Under the pieces are notes generated by a model. That model worked only from the letters and a program-made list of their open reading frames with translations. It searched no databases and was not told the DNA's origin. The translations under genes were made by a program, and so were the position numbers. DNA of 64,000 nucleotides, taken from contig JAMPFT010000001.1 in NCBI GenBank assembly GCA_023664305.1, positions 644,671 to 708,670 on the forward strand, in the 5' to 3' direction. Positions 49,519 through 58,074 of this stretch are shown in pieces. Every line of letters starts with the position of its first letter. Position 1 is the first letter of the stretch. Source of the DNA: a bacterium. Its GTDB lineage: Bacteria > Bacillota > Clostridia > Lachnospirales > Lachnospiraceae.

Positions 49519-49950
49519 TCATTCCGGGCATTGCGGGATATCCTTCACAACATCCGCAACCGTATGTCTTTTCATTTCGTCTTCCATCGCTTTCTGAATC
49601 TGCGCCAGCTTATCGTCCAGCGCGCCGTGAATGCTTTTTCCTACCGGACATTCCGGATTCGGGTTCTCATGGAAACGGAACAGCTCTCCCTCCTCCAACA
49701 GATCGACCGCCAGATATACGTCGTAAAATGTAATCCGGTCGATCGGCCTGGCGGGGCTCGCCCCGCCCGTGCCTCTTGCCACTTCAACCAGTCCCGCGTT
49801 CTTAAGCTGGGAAAGAATCTTCCGGATAATGACCGGGTTTACCCCGATGCTGGCCGCAAGAAAATCGCTGGTGACCTTTTGTTCCCGCCCGAATGTCTCC
49901 ATGCAGGAAAGCATATGGATGGCGATCGTAAATCTGCTGGATATCTGCAT
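49519..49950 (-). CDS. Rrf2-family transcriptional regulator
   Basis: A 143-residue regulator. The winged helix spans about 10-75: RFTIAIHMLSCMETFG, TSDFLAASIGVNPVIIRKIL, LKNAGLVEVARGTGGA. Only two cysteines outside the HTH (NPECPVG and IPQCPE) are seen, not the three-Cys cluster of IscR/NsrR, so it is closer to YwnA-type redox or signal-responsive members. It is downstream of no gene and 33 bp from a 14-bp repeat; whether it controls the sirtuin unit is not known. Confidence 0.92.
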   Translation of the reverse strand: MQISSRFTIAIHMLSCMETFGREQKVTSDFLAASIGVNPVIIRKILSQLKNAGLVEVARGTGGASPARPIDRITFYDVYLAVDLLEEGELFRFHENPNPECPVGKSIHGALDDKLAQIQKAMEDEMKRHTVADVVKDIPQCPE

Positions 49951-50038
49951 GCCCCACCTCCGGAATGTTTTTACCCATTTTATACCCGCTTTGGCGTGAT
50001 GTCAACTTCGGATAATACCCTCTTATACGAAATGACAT

Positions 50039-50389
50039 TCACCTCGGTTCGGCATTCCTGTTTCTGTTTTCATTTCCCCAATCGCATAGCTTATCAAGCA
50101 CTTTTACAAGAGAGCGCCCCCGTTCGCTTAGGGAATATTCGACTTTCGGGGGAATCTGGGGATAAACCTCCCGGACGATCAGTCCGTCGGCCTCCAGCTC
50201 TTTAAGATTCTGGCTGAGCGTCTTATCGGCTATTTTCTTTAAATACCGCTGCATCTCATTAAAGCGCACCGGCTCATACTCCATCAGACAATAAAGTATG
50301 ATAGGCTTGTACTTCCCGCTGATCAGGGAAAGCGTATAACTGTACCCTGTATCATAAAAGTCTGCGTCTTCTATCTTTTTTCTTTCCAT
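50039..50389 (-). CDS. HxlR-family regulator
   Basis: A 116-residue winged-helix protein with the HxlR core: LSLISGKYKPIILYCLMEYE, RFNEMQRYLKKIADKTLSQN, LKELEADGLIVREVYPQIPP, KVEYSLSERGRSLVKVLDKL. There is no Cys, so it is not the YodB/HypR thiol type. Divergent from a flavin reductase gene; the shared palindrome at 50405-50431 overlaps its own start region, suggesting autoregulation and control of that gene. Confidence 0.92.
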   Translation of the reverse strand: MERKKIEDADFYDTGYSYTLSLISGKYKPIILYCLMEYEPVRFNEMQRYLKKIADKTLSQNLKELEADGLIVREVYPQIPPKVEYSLSERGRSLVKVLDKLCDWGNENRNRNAEPR

Positions 50390-50404
50390 TGCTTTCCTCT
50401 AAGT

Positions 50405-50457
50405 AAGTACCTAACTTAAATGTTGGTACTTGCAAATATTTTGGTGTATGCTATAAT
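50405..50457 (+). promoter_or_regulatory. HxlR-type operator and promoter of the flavin reductase
   Basis: AAGTACC (50405-50411) and GGTACTT (50425-50431) form a dyad with 13 bp between. The plus-strand promoter TTGCAA (50430-50435), 16-bp spacer, TATAAT (50452-50457) begins at its edge, so a bound dimer would cover the -35. Confidence 0.7.
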
Positions 50458-50489
50458 TTTAACACGAAAGAAAAAACGATGCAACATTT

Positions 50490-50560
50490 TCCACATAGAA
50501 TTATGCTTTGCAAAAATTCTATGGTCATGAATCGCGAGATTTGCGGCTGCGCGCTGCTTG
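50490..50560 (+). other. Structured leader of the flavin reductase mRNA
   Basis: Within the ~145-nt leader, CATAGAATT pairs with AATTCTATG (about 50494-50523) and TTTGCGGC pairs with GCCGCAAA (about 50541-50568). No T-run follows either, and no known riboswitch was recognised. Confidence 0.45.
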
Positions 50561-50608
50561 CCGCAAACCCATCATGCACAAAGAGCAGCGCAGAAATGAG
50601 GTAAAGAG

Positions 50609-51187
50609 ATGAAAAAAGATTTAGGGTTAGTGCAGGCAGTATTTCCCATGCCCGTGTTGATGGTCGCCGCCTATGACGAGAAGGAAAAGGTCAACGTGAT
50701 GAATGTGGCCTGGGGCCAGATCTGCGATGACGACAAGATCATCCTTTTTATCGGCGAGGGCAAAAGGACGTGGCTCAACATCAAGGCGAGCAAGGCATTC
50801 ACGGTTTCCCTGGCCGATGAGGAGCATGTGGACGTGGCGGACTTTTTCGGAATTGCGTCCGGCAATAAGATTGACGATAAATTCGAGCGGACCGGGTATC
50901 ATGCGGTAAAAAGCGACAAGGTTCATGCCCCTGTCATCGAGGAATTTCCGGTCGTTATGGAATGCGAGCTTCTTGAGTTCCTTGAGACAGAGCATGTTTC
51001 CGGAATCGTGGGAAAGATTGTCAATGTAAAAGCGGAGGAAAAGGTACTCAGCGAAAACGGCAAGGTTGACCCGGTAAAATTAAAGGCGCTTACCTTCGAC
51101 CAGTTCCAGCACGGCTATTACGCAACAGGCAAACAGGTTGCGAAAGCGTGGAACGCCGGCGCAGAGTTGATGAAGAAGAAAATGTGA
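50609..51187 (+). CDS. Flavin reductase-like / FMN-binding split-barrel protein
   Basis: A 192-residue protein of the flavin reductase-like family: VFPMPVLMVAAYDEKEKVNV, WGQICDDDKIILFIGEGKRT, ASKAFTVSLADEEHVDVADF, FFGIASGNKIDDKF and the closing LTFDQFQHGYYATGKQVAKA. Members bind FMN and reduce flavin or small electrophiles, though some are only FMN-binding. Divergent from HxlR, which commonly responds to aldehydes, quinones or similar compounds, so a detoxifying role is likely. GAGGTAAAG precedes the ATG. Confidence 0.92.
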   Translation: MKKDLGLVQAVFPMPVLMVAAYDEKEKVNVMNVAWGQICDDDKIILFIGEGKRTWLNIKASKAFTVSLADEEHVDVADFFGIASGNKIDDKFERTGYHAVKSDKVHAPVIEEFPVVMECELLEFLETEHVSGIVGKIVNVKAEEKVLSENGKVDPVKLKALTFDQFQHGYYATGKQVAKAWNAGAELMKKKM

Positions 51188-51190
51188 CCT

Positions 51191-51228
51191 AAAAAGAGAG
51201 CAGGCATCACAGTGTCCGCTCTCTTTTT
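51191..51228. terminator. Bidirectional terminator between flavin reductase and GH78
   Basis: AAAAAGAGAGC (51191-51201) pairs with GCTCTCTTTTT (51218-51228) across a 16-base loop. Serves convergent genes ending at 51187 and 51237. Confidence 0.85.
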
Positions 51229-51236
51229 GTATCTCT

Positions 51237-53858
51237 CTAAAACCGATACTCTCCCGCCTCCAGCAGCTCCTCCCTGCCGTCCGGCAGCACCAGCCGCGCC
51301 CGGGTATTGGAGGGAACGCTTATCTGATAAGCAAATCTGCCGCTCTCCTCCTTCTCCCAGTACACCCGCACAGTGCCGAACACGCTCCGATAGGACACGT
51401 CCGCATGCGTCAGGCTTCCCCCCGGCTCAGGCGTCAGCAAAAAGCGGTTCTCGCCGTCCACATGAATACCGCCCACCGTCTCGAAAAGCCACTGGCAGAC
51501 GGCCCCGGAAGCGCAATGATTCAGGCTCCTGTCGCCCTCCCAGGTCTCCCAGACAGTGGTCGCTCCGTCCAGCACCTCGGCAAGCCAGCCCGGTTTTTCC
51601 GTGTTTTCCAACACCTTGTACGCGATGTCCGTGCGGCCCGCCTCCGTCAGCACCGGCAGCAGATAAGCCGTTGTCAGAAATCCCGTCCCCACTCTGTAGT
51701 CGTTTTCCTCCACGACGCGCACCAGCTGCTCCTGCACCCTGCGCCTGTCCTCTCCGTCAAAAAGTCCGAACGCGAGGGGTCTCACCAGCTTGTCCTGACA
51801 GCGGGTCTCAAAGTTTCCTTCCTTCTCGTAAAGGTAGCGGTACGCCTTTTTGGAGCCCTCCGCATATTTCCTGCAGACCTCCGCATAGATTTTGTATCTG
51901 TCCCTGGTTCCGTCATACCGGTCCAGGATTTGGCAAATCTCCTCCATGGTCCTCATGGCAAGATACAGGTACGCCGTACACTCCTCCGGATACTTTTTCT
52001 TTTTCCCGCGCGCGGCCTTCATAAGCTCCTCCGGCTCCTGCCGGTCTCCCAGATGCATTCCCTTTTCGTAGGTAAATTCATTATAGGGATTTTCTCTGGC
52101 TTCCTTCCTGTCCGTCATGCCAAGATTTTTGATCAGATGATCCGTATAGTCCTTCATCGTGAAATAATAGGTCTCCAGAAACCGGATATCCCTGTAACGC
52201 TTATAGTACCGATAAAGAACCAGATAGGCGATATCCGCCCAGCCCACGGAAGCGCCGACGCGCCGGTACATTCTTTCCAGCCCCGTATAAGGGAACGCCG
52301 CGGGAAGAAGTCCGTTCTTATCCTGCACACAGTCTGTATCCCGCATCCACTTATGGAAAAACGGAGCGACATTCATCATATAAGCGGCTGTGTCAAAGAA
52401 GATCTGAACGTCTCCCGTCCGCCCCAGTCTGTCCCTGACGGCGCTGCCTGAGGGGATATCCAGATAATTCCCTTTCATGCTCCAGAGGCTGTTCTGATAA
52501 AGCCTGTTCACCAGTTCATTGGAGCAGCTAAAGCTTCCCGTCTCCTCCAGATCCGAGTACACCGCTATGGCGGTGATATTCTCCGGCGCGGGGCCCACAT
52601 CCCCGATCAGCTCCGCATACCGGAATCCGAACAGCGCGAAGCTCGTCTTGTAATAATCTTCCCCGCCGCTGCAGGTAAACCGGATTTCCTGAAGGGGCGT
52701 AGGGACAGTCTTGCCGCCGATCTCTTTTCCCAGCAGCTTTTTCAACAGCTTCCCTTTCGTCCAGCCTGCTTCCGGTTTCCTTTCCTGCACCCCGGACAGG
52801 TCTACATGCCCGTTCTGATCCAGCTTCTCTCCGCAGACCAGGGTAAACTGCTGTCCTTCCTCTCCTCTGACCGTAAACTCCAGGTATCCGGCGATATTCT
52901 GTCCGAAGTCGTAAACCTTCACACCGTCCTTCCCGGTCAGCTTCGCCCCGAAACGCTCATGCTCCTTCACCGCCACGTTGTCGCTGCCCTTAGGATACCG
53001 ATGGTCGTCCTTCCCCTGCTTATAAACCCTTACCTTTCCGGCGTAAGACGGCTTCTTTCCCGCATCGTAAATCTCCCCGTCCTTCAGATCGGCAAACCGG
53101 AGCGGGCCGTCATTGCTCCAGGAAAAACCGCTGTCCGTACAGATCATCTGCCCGGTTCCGTCCTCGTAAAACACCTCCAGCTGCGCTCTCACCGCCGTGC
53201 GGACGCCGTAGACATTCATCATGCCGTAGGAGCCGCAGCTTCCCCTGTACCAGCCGTCCGCCGTGCGGATCTCCCAGCAGTTCACCGCGTCTTCCTTCAA
53301 CAAATCCGTCACATCATAGCTTTGCGCCTGATAAAGCTTTCTGTAATCCGTGATACCCGGCGCAAGGATAAAATCCTCCACACGCACTCCGTTCAGCGTC
53401 AAATCGTACACGCCCTTTGCCGTGGCGAAAATCCGCGCTCCGCTGATTCCGGGGCGGAGCCTGAACTCCTTCCTAAAACAGTCCACAGGATAATGCACTC
53501 TTTTCCGGGGGACATAGTTACCGCTGATCCAGTGCGCTTTCCATTCCCGGTCTCCATAGAGGCCCATCTCAAACCAGGATGTGCTTAACTCGCCCCATTG
53601 CCCGTTTTCATCCCGCAGACGGACGCCCCAGGTCGCATGCTGTCTGGCCGAAAAGTACTTTCCTTCATAACGGACATGCGCCATAGCAGAGGACTCCACC
53701 ACGCCGCTGTCCCATCTCACCTTTTCGCCTACCTTCACAATGATCCGATATGCGGTCTGCTTTTTTCCGCCCTCGCATTCCCAATAAAAGCGGGGAATAA
53801 AAATACTCATCCCCAGAGGCTCTTTCAAATATTCTGTCCGCAAATGTACTGCTTTCAT
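51237..53858 (-). CDS. GH78-family alpha-L-rhamnosidase-like protein, unusual active-site motif
   Basis: An 873-residue GH78 protein without signal peptide. It has N-terminal beta-sandwich domains (HATWGVRLRDENGQWGELST, WKAHWISG, FATAKGVYDLTLNGVRVEDF), a core (alpha/alpha)6 barrel and the C-terminal domain (GSLTHADVSYRSVFGTVRVY). The catalytic-base region TTVWETWEGDRSLNH is as expected. The general-acid motif, normally P-T-D-C-P-Q-R-E-R-L-G-W-T-G-D, reads P-S-G-S-A-V-R-D-R-L-G-R-T-G-D near residues 468-482, so the first Asp is Gly, Glu is Asp and Trp is Arg. It may act on another substrate or be weak on rhamnosides. GGAAAGGAG precedes the ATG. Confidence 0.88.
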   Translation of the reverse strand: MKAVHLRTEYLKEPLGMSIFIPRFYWECEGGKKQTAYRIIVKVGEKVRWDSGVVESSAMAHVRYEGKYFSARQHATWGVRLRDENGQWGELSTSWFEMGLYGDREWKAHWISGNYVPRKRVHYPVDCFRKEFRLRPGISGARIFATAKGVYDLTLNGVRVEDFILAPGITDYRKLYQAQSYDVTDLLKEDAVNCWEIRTADGWYRGSCGSYGMMNVYGVRTAVRAQLEVFYEDGTGQMICTDSGFSWSNDGPLRFADLKDGEIYDAGKKPSYAGKVRVYKQGKDDHRYPKGSDNVAVKEHERFGAKLTGKDGVKVYDFGQNIAGYLEFTVRGEEGQQFTLVCGEKLDQNGHVDLSGVQERKPEAGWTKGKLLKKLLGKEIGGKTVPTPLQEIRFTCSGGEDYYKTSFALFGFRYAELIGDVGPAPENITAIAVYSDLEETGSFSCSNELVNRLYQNSLWSMKGNYLDIPSGSAVRDRLGRTGDVQIFFDTAAYMMNVAPFFHKWMRDTDCVQDKNGLLPAAFPYTGLERMYRRVGASVGWADIAYLVLYRYYKRYRDIRFLETYYFTMKDYTDHLIKNLGMTDRKEARENPYNEFTYEKGMHLGDRQEPEELMKAARGKKKKYPEECTAYLYLAMRTMEEICQILDRYDGTRDRYKIYAEVCRKYAEGSKKAYRYLYEKEGNFETRCQDKLVRPLAFGLFDGEDRRRVQEQLVRVVEENDYRVGTGFLTTAYLLPVLTEAGRTDIAYKVLENTEKPGWLAEVLDGATTVWETWEGDRSLNHCASGAVCQWLFETVGGIHVDGENRFLLTPEPGGSLTHADVSYRSVFGTVRVYWEKEESGRFAYQISVPSNTRARLVLPDGREELLEAGEYRF

Positions 53859-53899
53859 ATGCGCTCCTTTCCAGGGTTCGAACCTTTGACCATACCTCT

Positions 53900-53928
53900 A
53901 TTATGCCTTATTTTTTTACATTGTGCAA
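53900..53928 (-). promoter_or_regulatory. Promoter of the GH78 gene
   Basis: Minus strand: TTGCAC (53923-53928), 17-bp spacer, CATAAT (53900-53905). The 10-bp palindrome GGTTCGAACC (53875-53884) lies in the transcribed leader and may be an operator. Confidence 0.6.
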
Positions 53929-53992
53929 TTGTTATTTATCTTATTCTCTTATCACGGTGGCGTTTTTTTGTCGGGATATAAGTATGGCAAAA

Positions 53993-54030
53993 AAAGAAAC
54001 GGGCAAGCCGCAGCAAGATCCCGTTTCTTT
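53993..54030 (-). terminator. Terminator of the epimerase-oxidoreductase operon
   Basis: AAAGAAACGGG (53993-54003) pairs with CCCGTTTCTTT (54020-54030), and on the minus strand TTTTTTT follows. It separates the operon from the GH78 promoter. Confidence 0.88.
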
Positions 54031-54100
54031 CTTATACCAGGAATAAACTTATTTATGTCCTGTCAGCCAAAACCGATCCTTTCCGGAGGAATACGCGGGA

Positions 54101-54865
54101 TCAGCAGAAGCCCTTCCCCGTCAGATAATCGTAGCTGATCTTCATGGATTCAAAGGGATTGCGCCTGCAGACGTCCTGTTCCACCAGCGCCCACTTCACG
54201 CCGGCCTCCCCGCAGGCCTCGATAATGCCGTCCCAATCCAGATTTCCCTCGCCGATCTCGGCCATCTCCGTGGAGTTGTCGGTGTTTGCCTTTAAGTCCT
54301 TAAAATGAACCGCCATAGCCCGGGAGCCCAGCCGCCTGATAAAGGACGCCGGATCCGCGCCGCCGACCTGTATCCAGTAGGTGTCCGCAATAAAGTAAAA
54401 GGCTTCGGGATCCGTCTCCCCGATCAGCCGGTCCATGATCCGCTTCCCCTCCACCCTTGCAAACTCGAAGGCATGGTTGTGATAGCCGAAAAACATCCCT
54501 TCCCGCTTCAAAAGCGCCGCCGTCTCATTGGCCTCGCGGAGGAAGCGGTCCAGATTTTCTCCGCTCTCCCGGGCCCAGCCCGGCATGGAGCCCACGCCGC
54601 AGAGGAGGCTCCCCAGCGTCCTGTTGTACTCCATCACCTCTCCGGGATCCTTTCTGAAATCCTCAAAGCTGCGGTGCGTGGTCACCACCTCCAAGCCGTA
54701 CCGATCCAAAACCTCCCGCATCCGGGCCGCCTCCAGGGGCGTCCCGGAAATCTGCACCGTCTTGTAACCGATTGCACTCACCTTTTTACAGGTCTCCTCA
54801 AAGTCCTCCATTGTCTTTGCGTAATCCCGCAGCGTATAATACTGCGCGCCGATTCTCTTATCCAT
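54101..54865 (-). CDS. Sugar phosphate isomerase/epimerase (AP endonuclease 2 fold)
   Basis: A 254-residue TIM-barrel protein (PF01261): GAQYYTLRDYAKTMEDFEET, YKTVQISGTP, FGYHNHAFEFARV (metal His), FYFIADTYWIQVGGADPASF, VHFKDLKANTDN, EIGEGNLDWDGII and WALVEQDVCRRN. Members isomerise or dehydrate sugar acids, inositols and similar compounds. AGGGAGG precedes the ATG. It is 11 bp behind the Gfo/Idh/MocA gene and 1.2 kb from a second member of the same fold. Confidence 0.93.
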   Translation of the reverse strand: MDKRIGAQYYTLRDYAKTMEDFEETCKKVSAIGYKTVQISGTPLEAARMREVLDRYGLEVVTTHRSFEDFRKDPGEVMEYNRTLGSLLCGVGSMPGWARESGENLDRFLREANETAALLKREGMFFGYHNHAFEFARVEGKRIMDRLIGETDPEAFYFIADTYWIQVGGADPASFIRRLGSRAMAVHFKDLKANTDNSTEMAEIGEGNLDWDGIIEACGEAGVKWALVEQDVCRRNPFESMKISYDYLTGKGFC

Positions 54866-54876
54866 ACGAATCCTCC

Positions 54877-56037
54877 CTAATAAGTCTTACTGTTATCCAC
54901 GACGATCTGCGCATCCTTTTTAACCGCCGTCGAGGTTCTGATCTTTTCCTGCAAAAGCTCGTAAAACCTCTCGTCCGGGAAGTTTTTCACATCCACCGTC
55001 TCCCCGGTCCAGGCGCTTAAGTGGATGGCGTTGGAGATCGTCAGTCCGAGGATTCCCTCCTCGCCCCTGGCTAAGAGCTCCGTTCCGTGCAGCACCGCGG
55101 ATGCAAAATTATTCAGGATTCCCACATGCTGGGGACCGCCGGAAAAGTCGGCAGGGATAACGCAATCCCAACACTCTGGCTTTCCGAAGGGCGCGGTGTT
55201 GACACGGTTGTGCTCTCTCTCCGAGATGACGTTTCTGCGGAAAAGAATCCGGTTCCCCTCCACAACGACCTTGCCCATGTCGCAGGCGATCTCCAGCCGA
55301 TTGGTGCCCGGCGCTTCCCCGGTGGAGGTGATGTATTCCCCCGTGGTTCCGTTATCGTACTCGAAATACGCCATCACATCGTCTTCCACCTCGATGTCGT
55401 AATACTTTCCGAAGCTAACTTTTGCATAAATCCTGTCCGGCATACCGAAAAGCCACTGCCACAGATCCAACTGGTGAGGATTCTGATTGATCAGCGCGCC
55501 GCCGCCCTCGTCCTTCCAGGTAGAGCGCCAGGTGCTGCTGTCATGATACGCCTGGGGCCTGTACCAATCCGTGATGATCCAGGTAACTCTCTTGATATGT
55601 CCCAGCTCTCCCCGCCGGATCATCTCCCGAAGCTTCTGATACACAGGGTTCGTCCGCTGGTTATACATGATTCCGAAGACCCTGCCGGACTCGGCTGCCG
55701 CCCGGTTCATCTCCTTTACCTGTGCCGTATAGACCCCCGCAGGCTTCTCCGTGATCACATGCAGCCCGTGGGCGAATGCCTCCACCGCCAGAGTCGGATG
55801 CGCGTAATGGGGCGTGGCAATGATCACCGCGTCGCAGGTTCCGCTCTCGAATAACTCCTTCGCATCGGCAAAGACCGGAATCTGCGGATACCACTTCTTC
55901 GCCGCCTCCTGTCTGGCGGGAGAGATATCGCAGATCGCCCCCAGCACCATATCCGCTACCTTTCCCTCCGTCAGGCTTTTCGCATGACCCGTTCCCATGT
56001 TTCCGAAGCCGATCACTCCCATTCTTATTTTTTCCAT
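54877..56037 (-). CDS. Gfo/Idh/MocA-family oxidoreductase
   Basis: A 386-residue NAD(P)-dependent dehydrogenase. Rossmann loop MGVIGFGNMGTGHAKSL, then VIIATPHYAHPTLAVEAFAH and the hallmark EKPAGVYTAQVKEM with the catalytic Lys of EKP, then DEGGGALINQNPHQLDLWQW with the active-site His. Substrates include inositols, sugars and sugar acids. In this operon, with two isomerase/epimerases, it probably oxidises a sugar to a keto form that the partners then isomerise. AAAGGA precedes the ATG. Confidence 0.95.
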   Translation of the reverse strand: MEKIRMGVIGFGNMGTGHAKSLTEGKVADMVLGAICDISPARQEAAKKWYPQIPVFADAKELFESGTCDAVIIATPHYAHPTLAVEAFAHGLHVITEKPAGVYTAQVKEMNRAAAESGRVFGIMYNQRTNPVYQKLREMIRRGELGHIKRVTWIITDWYRPQAYHDSSTWRSTWKDEGGGALINQNPHQLDLWQWLFGMPDRIYAKVSFGKYYDIEVEDDVMAYFEYDNGTTGEYITSTGEAPGTNRLEIACDMGKVVVEGNRILFRRNVISEREHNRVNTAPFGKPECWDCVIPADFSGGPQHVGILNNFASAVLHGTELLARGEEGILGLTISNAIHLSAWTGETVDVKNFPDERFYELLQEKIRTSTAVKKDAQIVVDNSKTY

Positions 56038-56100
56038 TTTTCCGTCCTTTCCGCGGACGCGTTTTCCGCTCCGCCCTGTCTTAAGCTTCCTCTTTTCACA

Positions 56101-56952
56101 TTAACAGCGTTCCAGAATCTCCCGCAGCGCCTTCCAGGCCAGCGTAAAGGTTCCCTCTCCGCCCTGGGGCAGCCCTGTCATCTTATCGTCCAGCTCCAGA
56201 TCTTTTAATCCCGCAAAGCTGCCCAGATGAGGCTCCAGGCTCAAATAGCCGTCAAATCCGCTCTCCAGCAGGCTCCGCAGGATATACTCCACATTGCCGT
56301 CCCCGAGACCCGCAGGCACCACCCTGCCGTCCGCCAGAAACGCGTCCTTAATATGCATATAGGCGATATGCGCCTTCAGACGCTCATACCCTTCTTTGGT
56401 ATCCTGCCCGCACTGCACGAAGTTTGCCGGATCAAACACCGCCCGGAAATGCCCGCAGCCCAGCTCCTCCATCAGATCGACGCACCGCTCCACGGTGTCT
56501 CCGTAGATATCCTTCTCGTTTTCATGAAGCAGCACCACCCCGTGCTCCGCCGCGTAACCGATCATTCTGCGAAGCCTTGCAAGCACCTCTGCACGCTCTC
56601 CGGCCGTCCAGTCCTTTCCGCCCTCGTGATAAAAGCTGAACATGCGGATATAGCTTGCACCCAGCTTTTCGGCGATTTCCACCACCCGCCGAAACTGCGC
56701 GAAATGCTCCTCGAAATCTGCCTCCAGCTTTACCTTTCCGATGGGGGAGCCGACGGAAGAAACCCGGATCCCGTAAGCCGCCATCTTTTCCTTCAGTTCT
56801 TCCGTCTCTTCGTCGGAAAGGGCCGAAATATTCTTCCCGTTTATCCCCCTGGGCTCAAAATAGCGGATCCCCAGTTTGTTCAACACGCGAAACTGCGTAT
56901 CCACATCCTCCGCGATCTCGTCAGAAAAACCGCTGATTTTCTCATAATCCAT
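56101..56952 (-). CDS. Sugar phosphate isomerase/epimerase (AP endonuclease 2 fold), second copy
   Basis: A 283-residue TIM-barrel protein of the PF01261 fold: ISGFSDEIAEDVDTQFRVLN, YFEPRGINGKNISALSDEET, YIRMFSFYHEGGKDWTAGER, VLLHENEKDIYGDTVERCVD, AVFDPANFVQCGQDT, YMHIKDAFLADGRVVPAGLG and GYLSLEPHL. It resembles IolE/hydroxypyruvate isomerase-like enzymes. I prefer the ATG at 56952, nine bases after AAGGAGG; the ATG at 56961 touches that site. First gene of the three-gene operon, divergent from AraC. Confidence 0.92.
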   Translation of the reverse strand: MDYEKISGFSDEIAEDVDTQFRVLNKLGIRYFEPRGINGKNISALSDEETEELKEKMAAYGIRVSSVGSPIGKVKLEADFEEHFAQFRRVVEIAEKLGASYIRMFSFYHEGGKDWTAGERAEVLARLRRMIGYAAEHGVVLLHENEKDIYGDTVERCVDLMEELGCGHFRAVFDPANFVQCGQDTKEGYERLKAHIAYMHIKDAFLADGRVVPAGLGDGNVEYILRSLLESGFDGYLSLEPHLGSFAGLKDLELDDKMTGLPQGGEGTFTLAWKALREILERC

Positions 56953-56990
56953 TGTCCTCATCCTCCTTGTTCCCGGCAGCCGCCTCTTTT

Positions 56991-57140
56991 CGTCCGATCC
57001 GGCTTTCTGCGTTCTTGCTGCTCCTGCCCTTTTTTCGTCCGATCCGGCTTTCTTGCGTTTTGCTGCTCCCGCCCTCTTTCCTCCGATTCGGCTTTCTTGC
57101 GTTTTGCTGCTTCCACCCTTTTTCCTCCGATTCGGCTTTC
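56991..57140. repeat. Four tandem 44-45-bp repeats
   Basis: Units begin with CGTCCGAT or CCTCCGAT at 56991, 57036, 57080 and 57124 and continue with CGGCTTTCT, TGCTGCT and CCCT. On the minus strand they read as an open frame (56942-57181) of a 15-residue basic repeat such as ESRIGRKKGRSSKNA; the frame lacks a convincing ribosome site and overlaps the epimerase start, so it is not called a gene. The repeats lie between the divergent epimerase operon and the AraC gene. Confidence 0.85.
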
Positions 57141-57219
57141 TGAGCCTCGGCTCCCGTCCCTATGACTTCATCATAATACATTCATTTTTCAATTCATATA
57201 CCGATTCTTGCCAAAATCA

Positions 57220-57248
57220 TTGCAATTCTTGCTCTATTGGGATAGAAT
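57220..57248 (+). promoter_or_regulatory. Promoter of the AraC-family gene
   Basis: TTGCAA (57220-57225), 17-bp spacer, TAGAAT (57243-57248), start codon 25 bp after the -10. Confidence 0.72.
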
Positions 57249-57273
57249 ACAGACAGAAAGAGAGGTTTTTCCC

Positions 57274-58068
57274 ATGGATCCCTGTTACTCCATCTCACAG
57301 TCTTACACCGAAGCCCCCACAAATGCCCACTTCGGGCTTCACAACCACAACTACTATGAAATCCTTCTGTTTTTGGAGGGCGATGCGAAATATGTGGTGG
57401 AGGACAATGTCTACACCATGGAACCCGGGGATCTGATCATCATCCGCAAGCACGAGCTCCACCGGATCTATCACAACAGCCCCACTCCTTACAGCCGCGT
57501 GGTTCTCATGGTATCCCCCGATTTTTTCCGCGAAAACGCCTGTGCCGAATACGAGGCGCAGTTTCTGCACGCTCCCCTGGGCACAGGCCATAAAATTGCC
57601 GCTGAAACCGTCCGTTCCAGCGGCCTGTACGACGCCTTTTTAAGATATCAACGCTACTCTGAGGACTATCGGCTTTCCCCGGATACACCTGTGCTGAAAT
57701 CAGTCATTCTGGAGATCCTGTACCTGATCAACCGAACCAGCCACTTTTCCTCCGCCGATGTTTCCACCGGCCCTATTAAGTCCGTTATTTTGTACTTAAA
57801 CAACAATTATACCGGGGAAATCACCCTCGATATCCTGCAGGAAAAATTTTTCATCTCCAAATACTACCTTTGCCGGGAATTTCGCAAGGCCACCGGCCTC
57901 ACCGTCCACGAATACATCCGCCGCAAGCGCCTCACGAAGGTGCGGGAGCTGCGCGCCCAGGGACTGCATATCAGCGACGCGGCCCTCAAGGCGGGCTTTT
58001 GCGACTACTCCTCCTTCTACCGGGCTTTTCGGAAGGAATACGGCGTTCCGCCCCGCAGGGAGCTGTGA
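57274..58068 (+). CDS. AraC-family transcriptional regulator with cupin sensor
   Basis: A 264-residue regulator. The N-terminal cupin (about 15-90: AHFGLHNHNYYEILLFLEGD, PGDLIIIRKHELHRI) would bind a sugar-type effector. The C-terminal AraC HTH pair (about 165-262): EITLDILQEKFFISKYYLCR, EFRKATGLTVHEYIRRKRLT, SDAALKAGFCDYSSFYRAFR. ATG 57274 follows AGAGAGG. Divergent from the epimerase/oxidoreductase operon, which it probably controls, possibly with the GH78 gene. It ends 6 bp from the convergent glycosyltransferase gene, with no visible terminator. Confidence 0.93.
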   Translation: MDPCYSISQSYTEAPTNAHFGLHNHNYYEILLFLEGDAKYVVEDNVYTMEPGDLIIIRKHELHRIYHNSPTPYSRVVLMVSPDFFRENACAEYEAQFLHAPLGTGHKIAAETVRSSGLYDAFLRYQRYSEDYRLSPDTPVLKSVILEILYLINRTSHFSSADVSTGPIKSVILYLNNNYTGEITLDILQEKFFISKYYLCREFRKATGLTVHEYIRRKRLTKVRELRAQGLHISDAALKAGFCDYSSFYRAFRKEYGVPPRREL

Positions 58069-58074
58069 GTTGTC

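Noticed and set aside
53871-53890. GGTTCGAACC resembling a tRNA T-arm
   Set aside because: No acceptor, D or anticodon arm can be drawn around it on either strand; it is a simple palindrome in a leader.
56942-57181. 79-codon open frame over the 45-bp repeats as a small basic repeat protein
   Set aside because: No ribosome site, overlaps the epimerase start, and the frame follows simply from a repeat length divisible by three.
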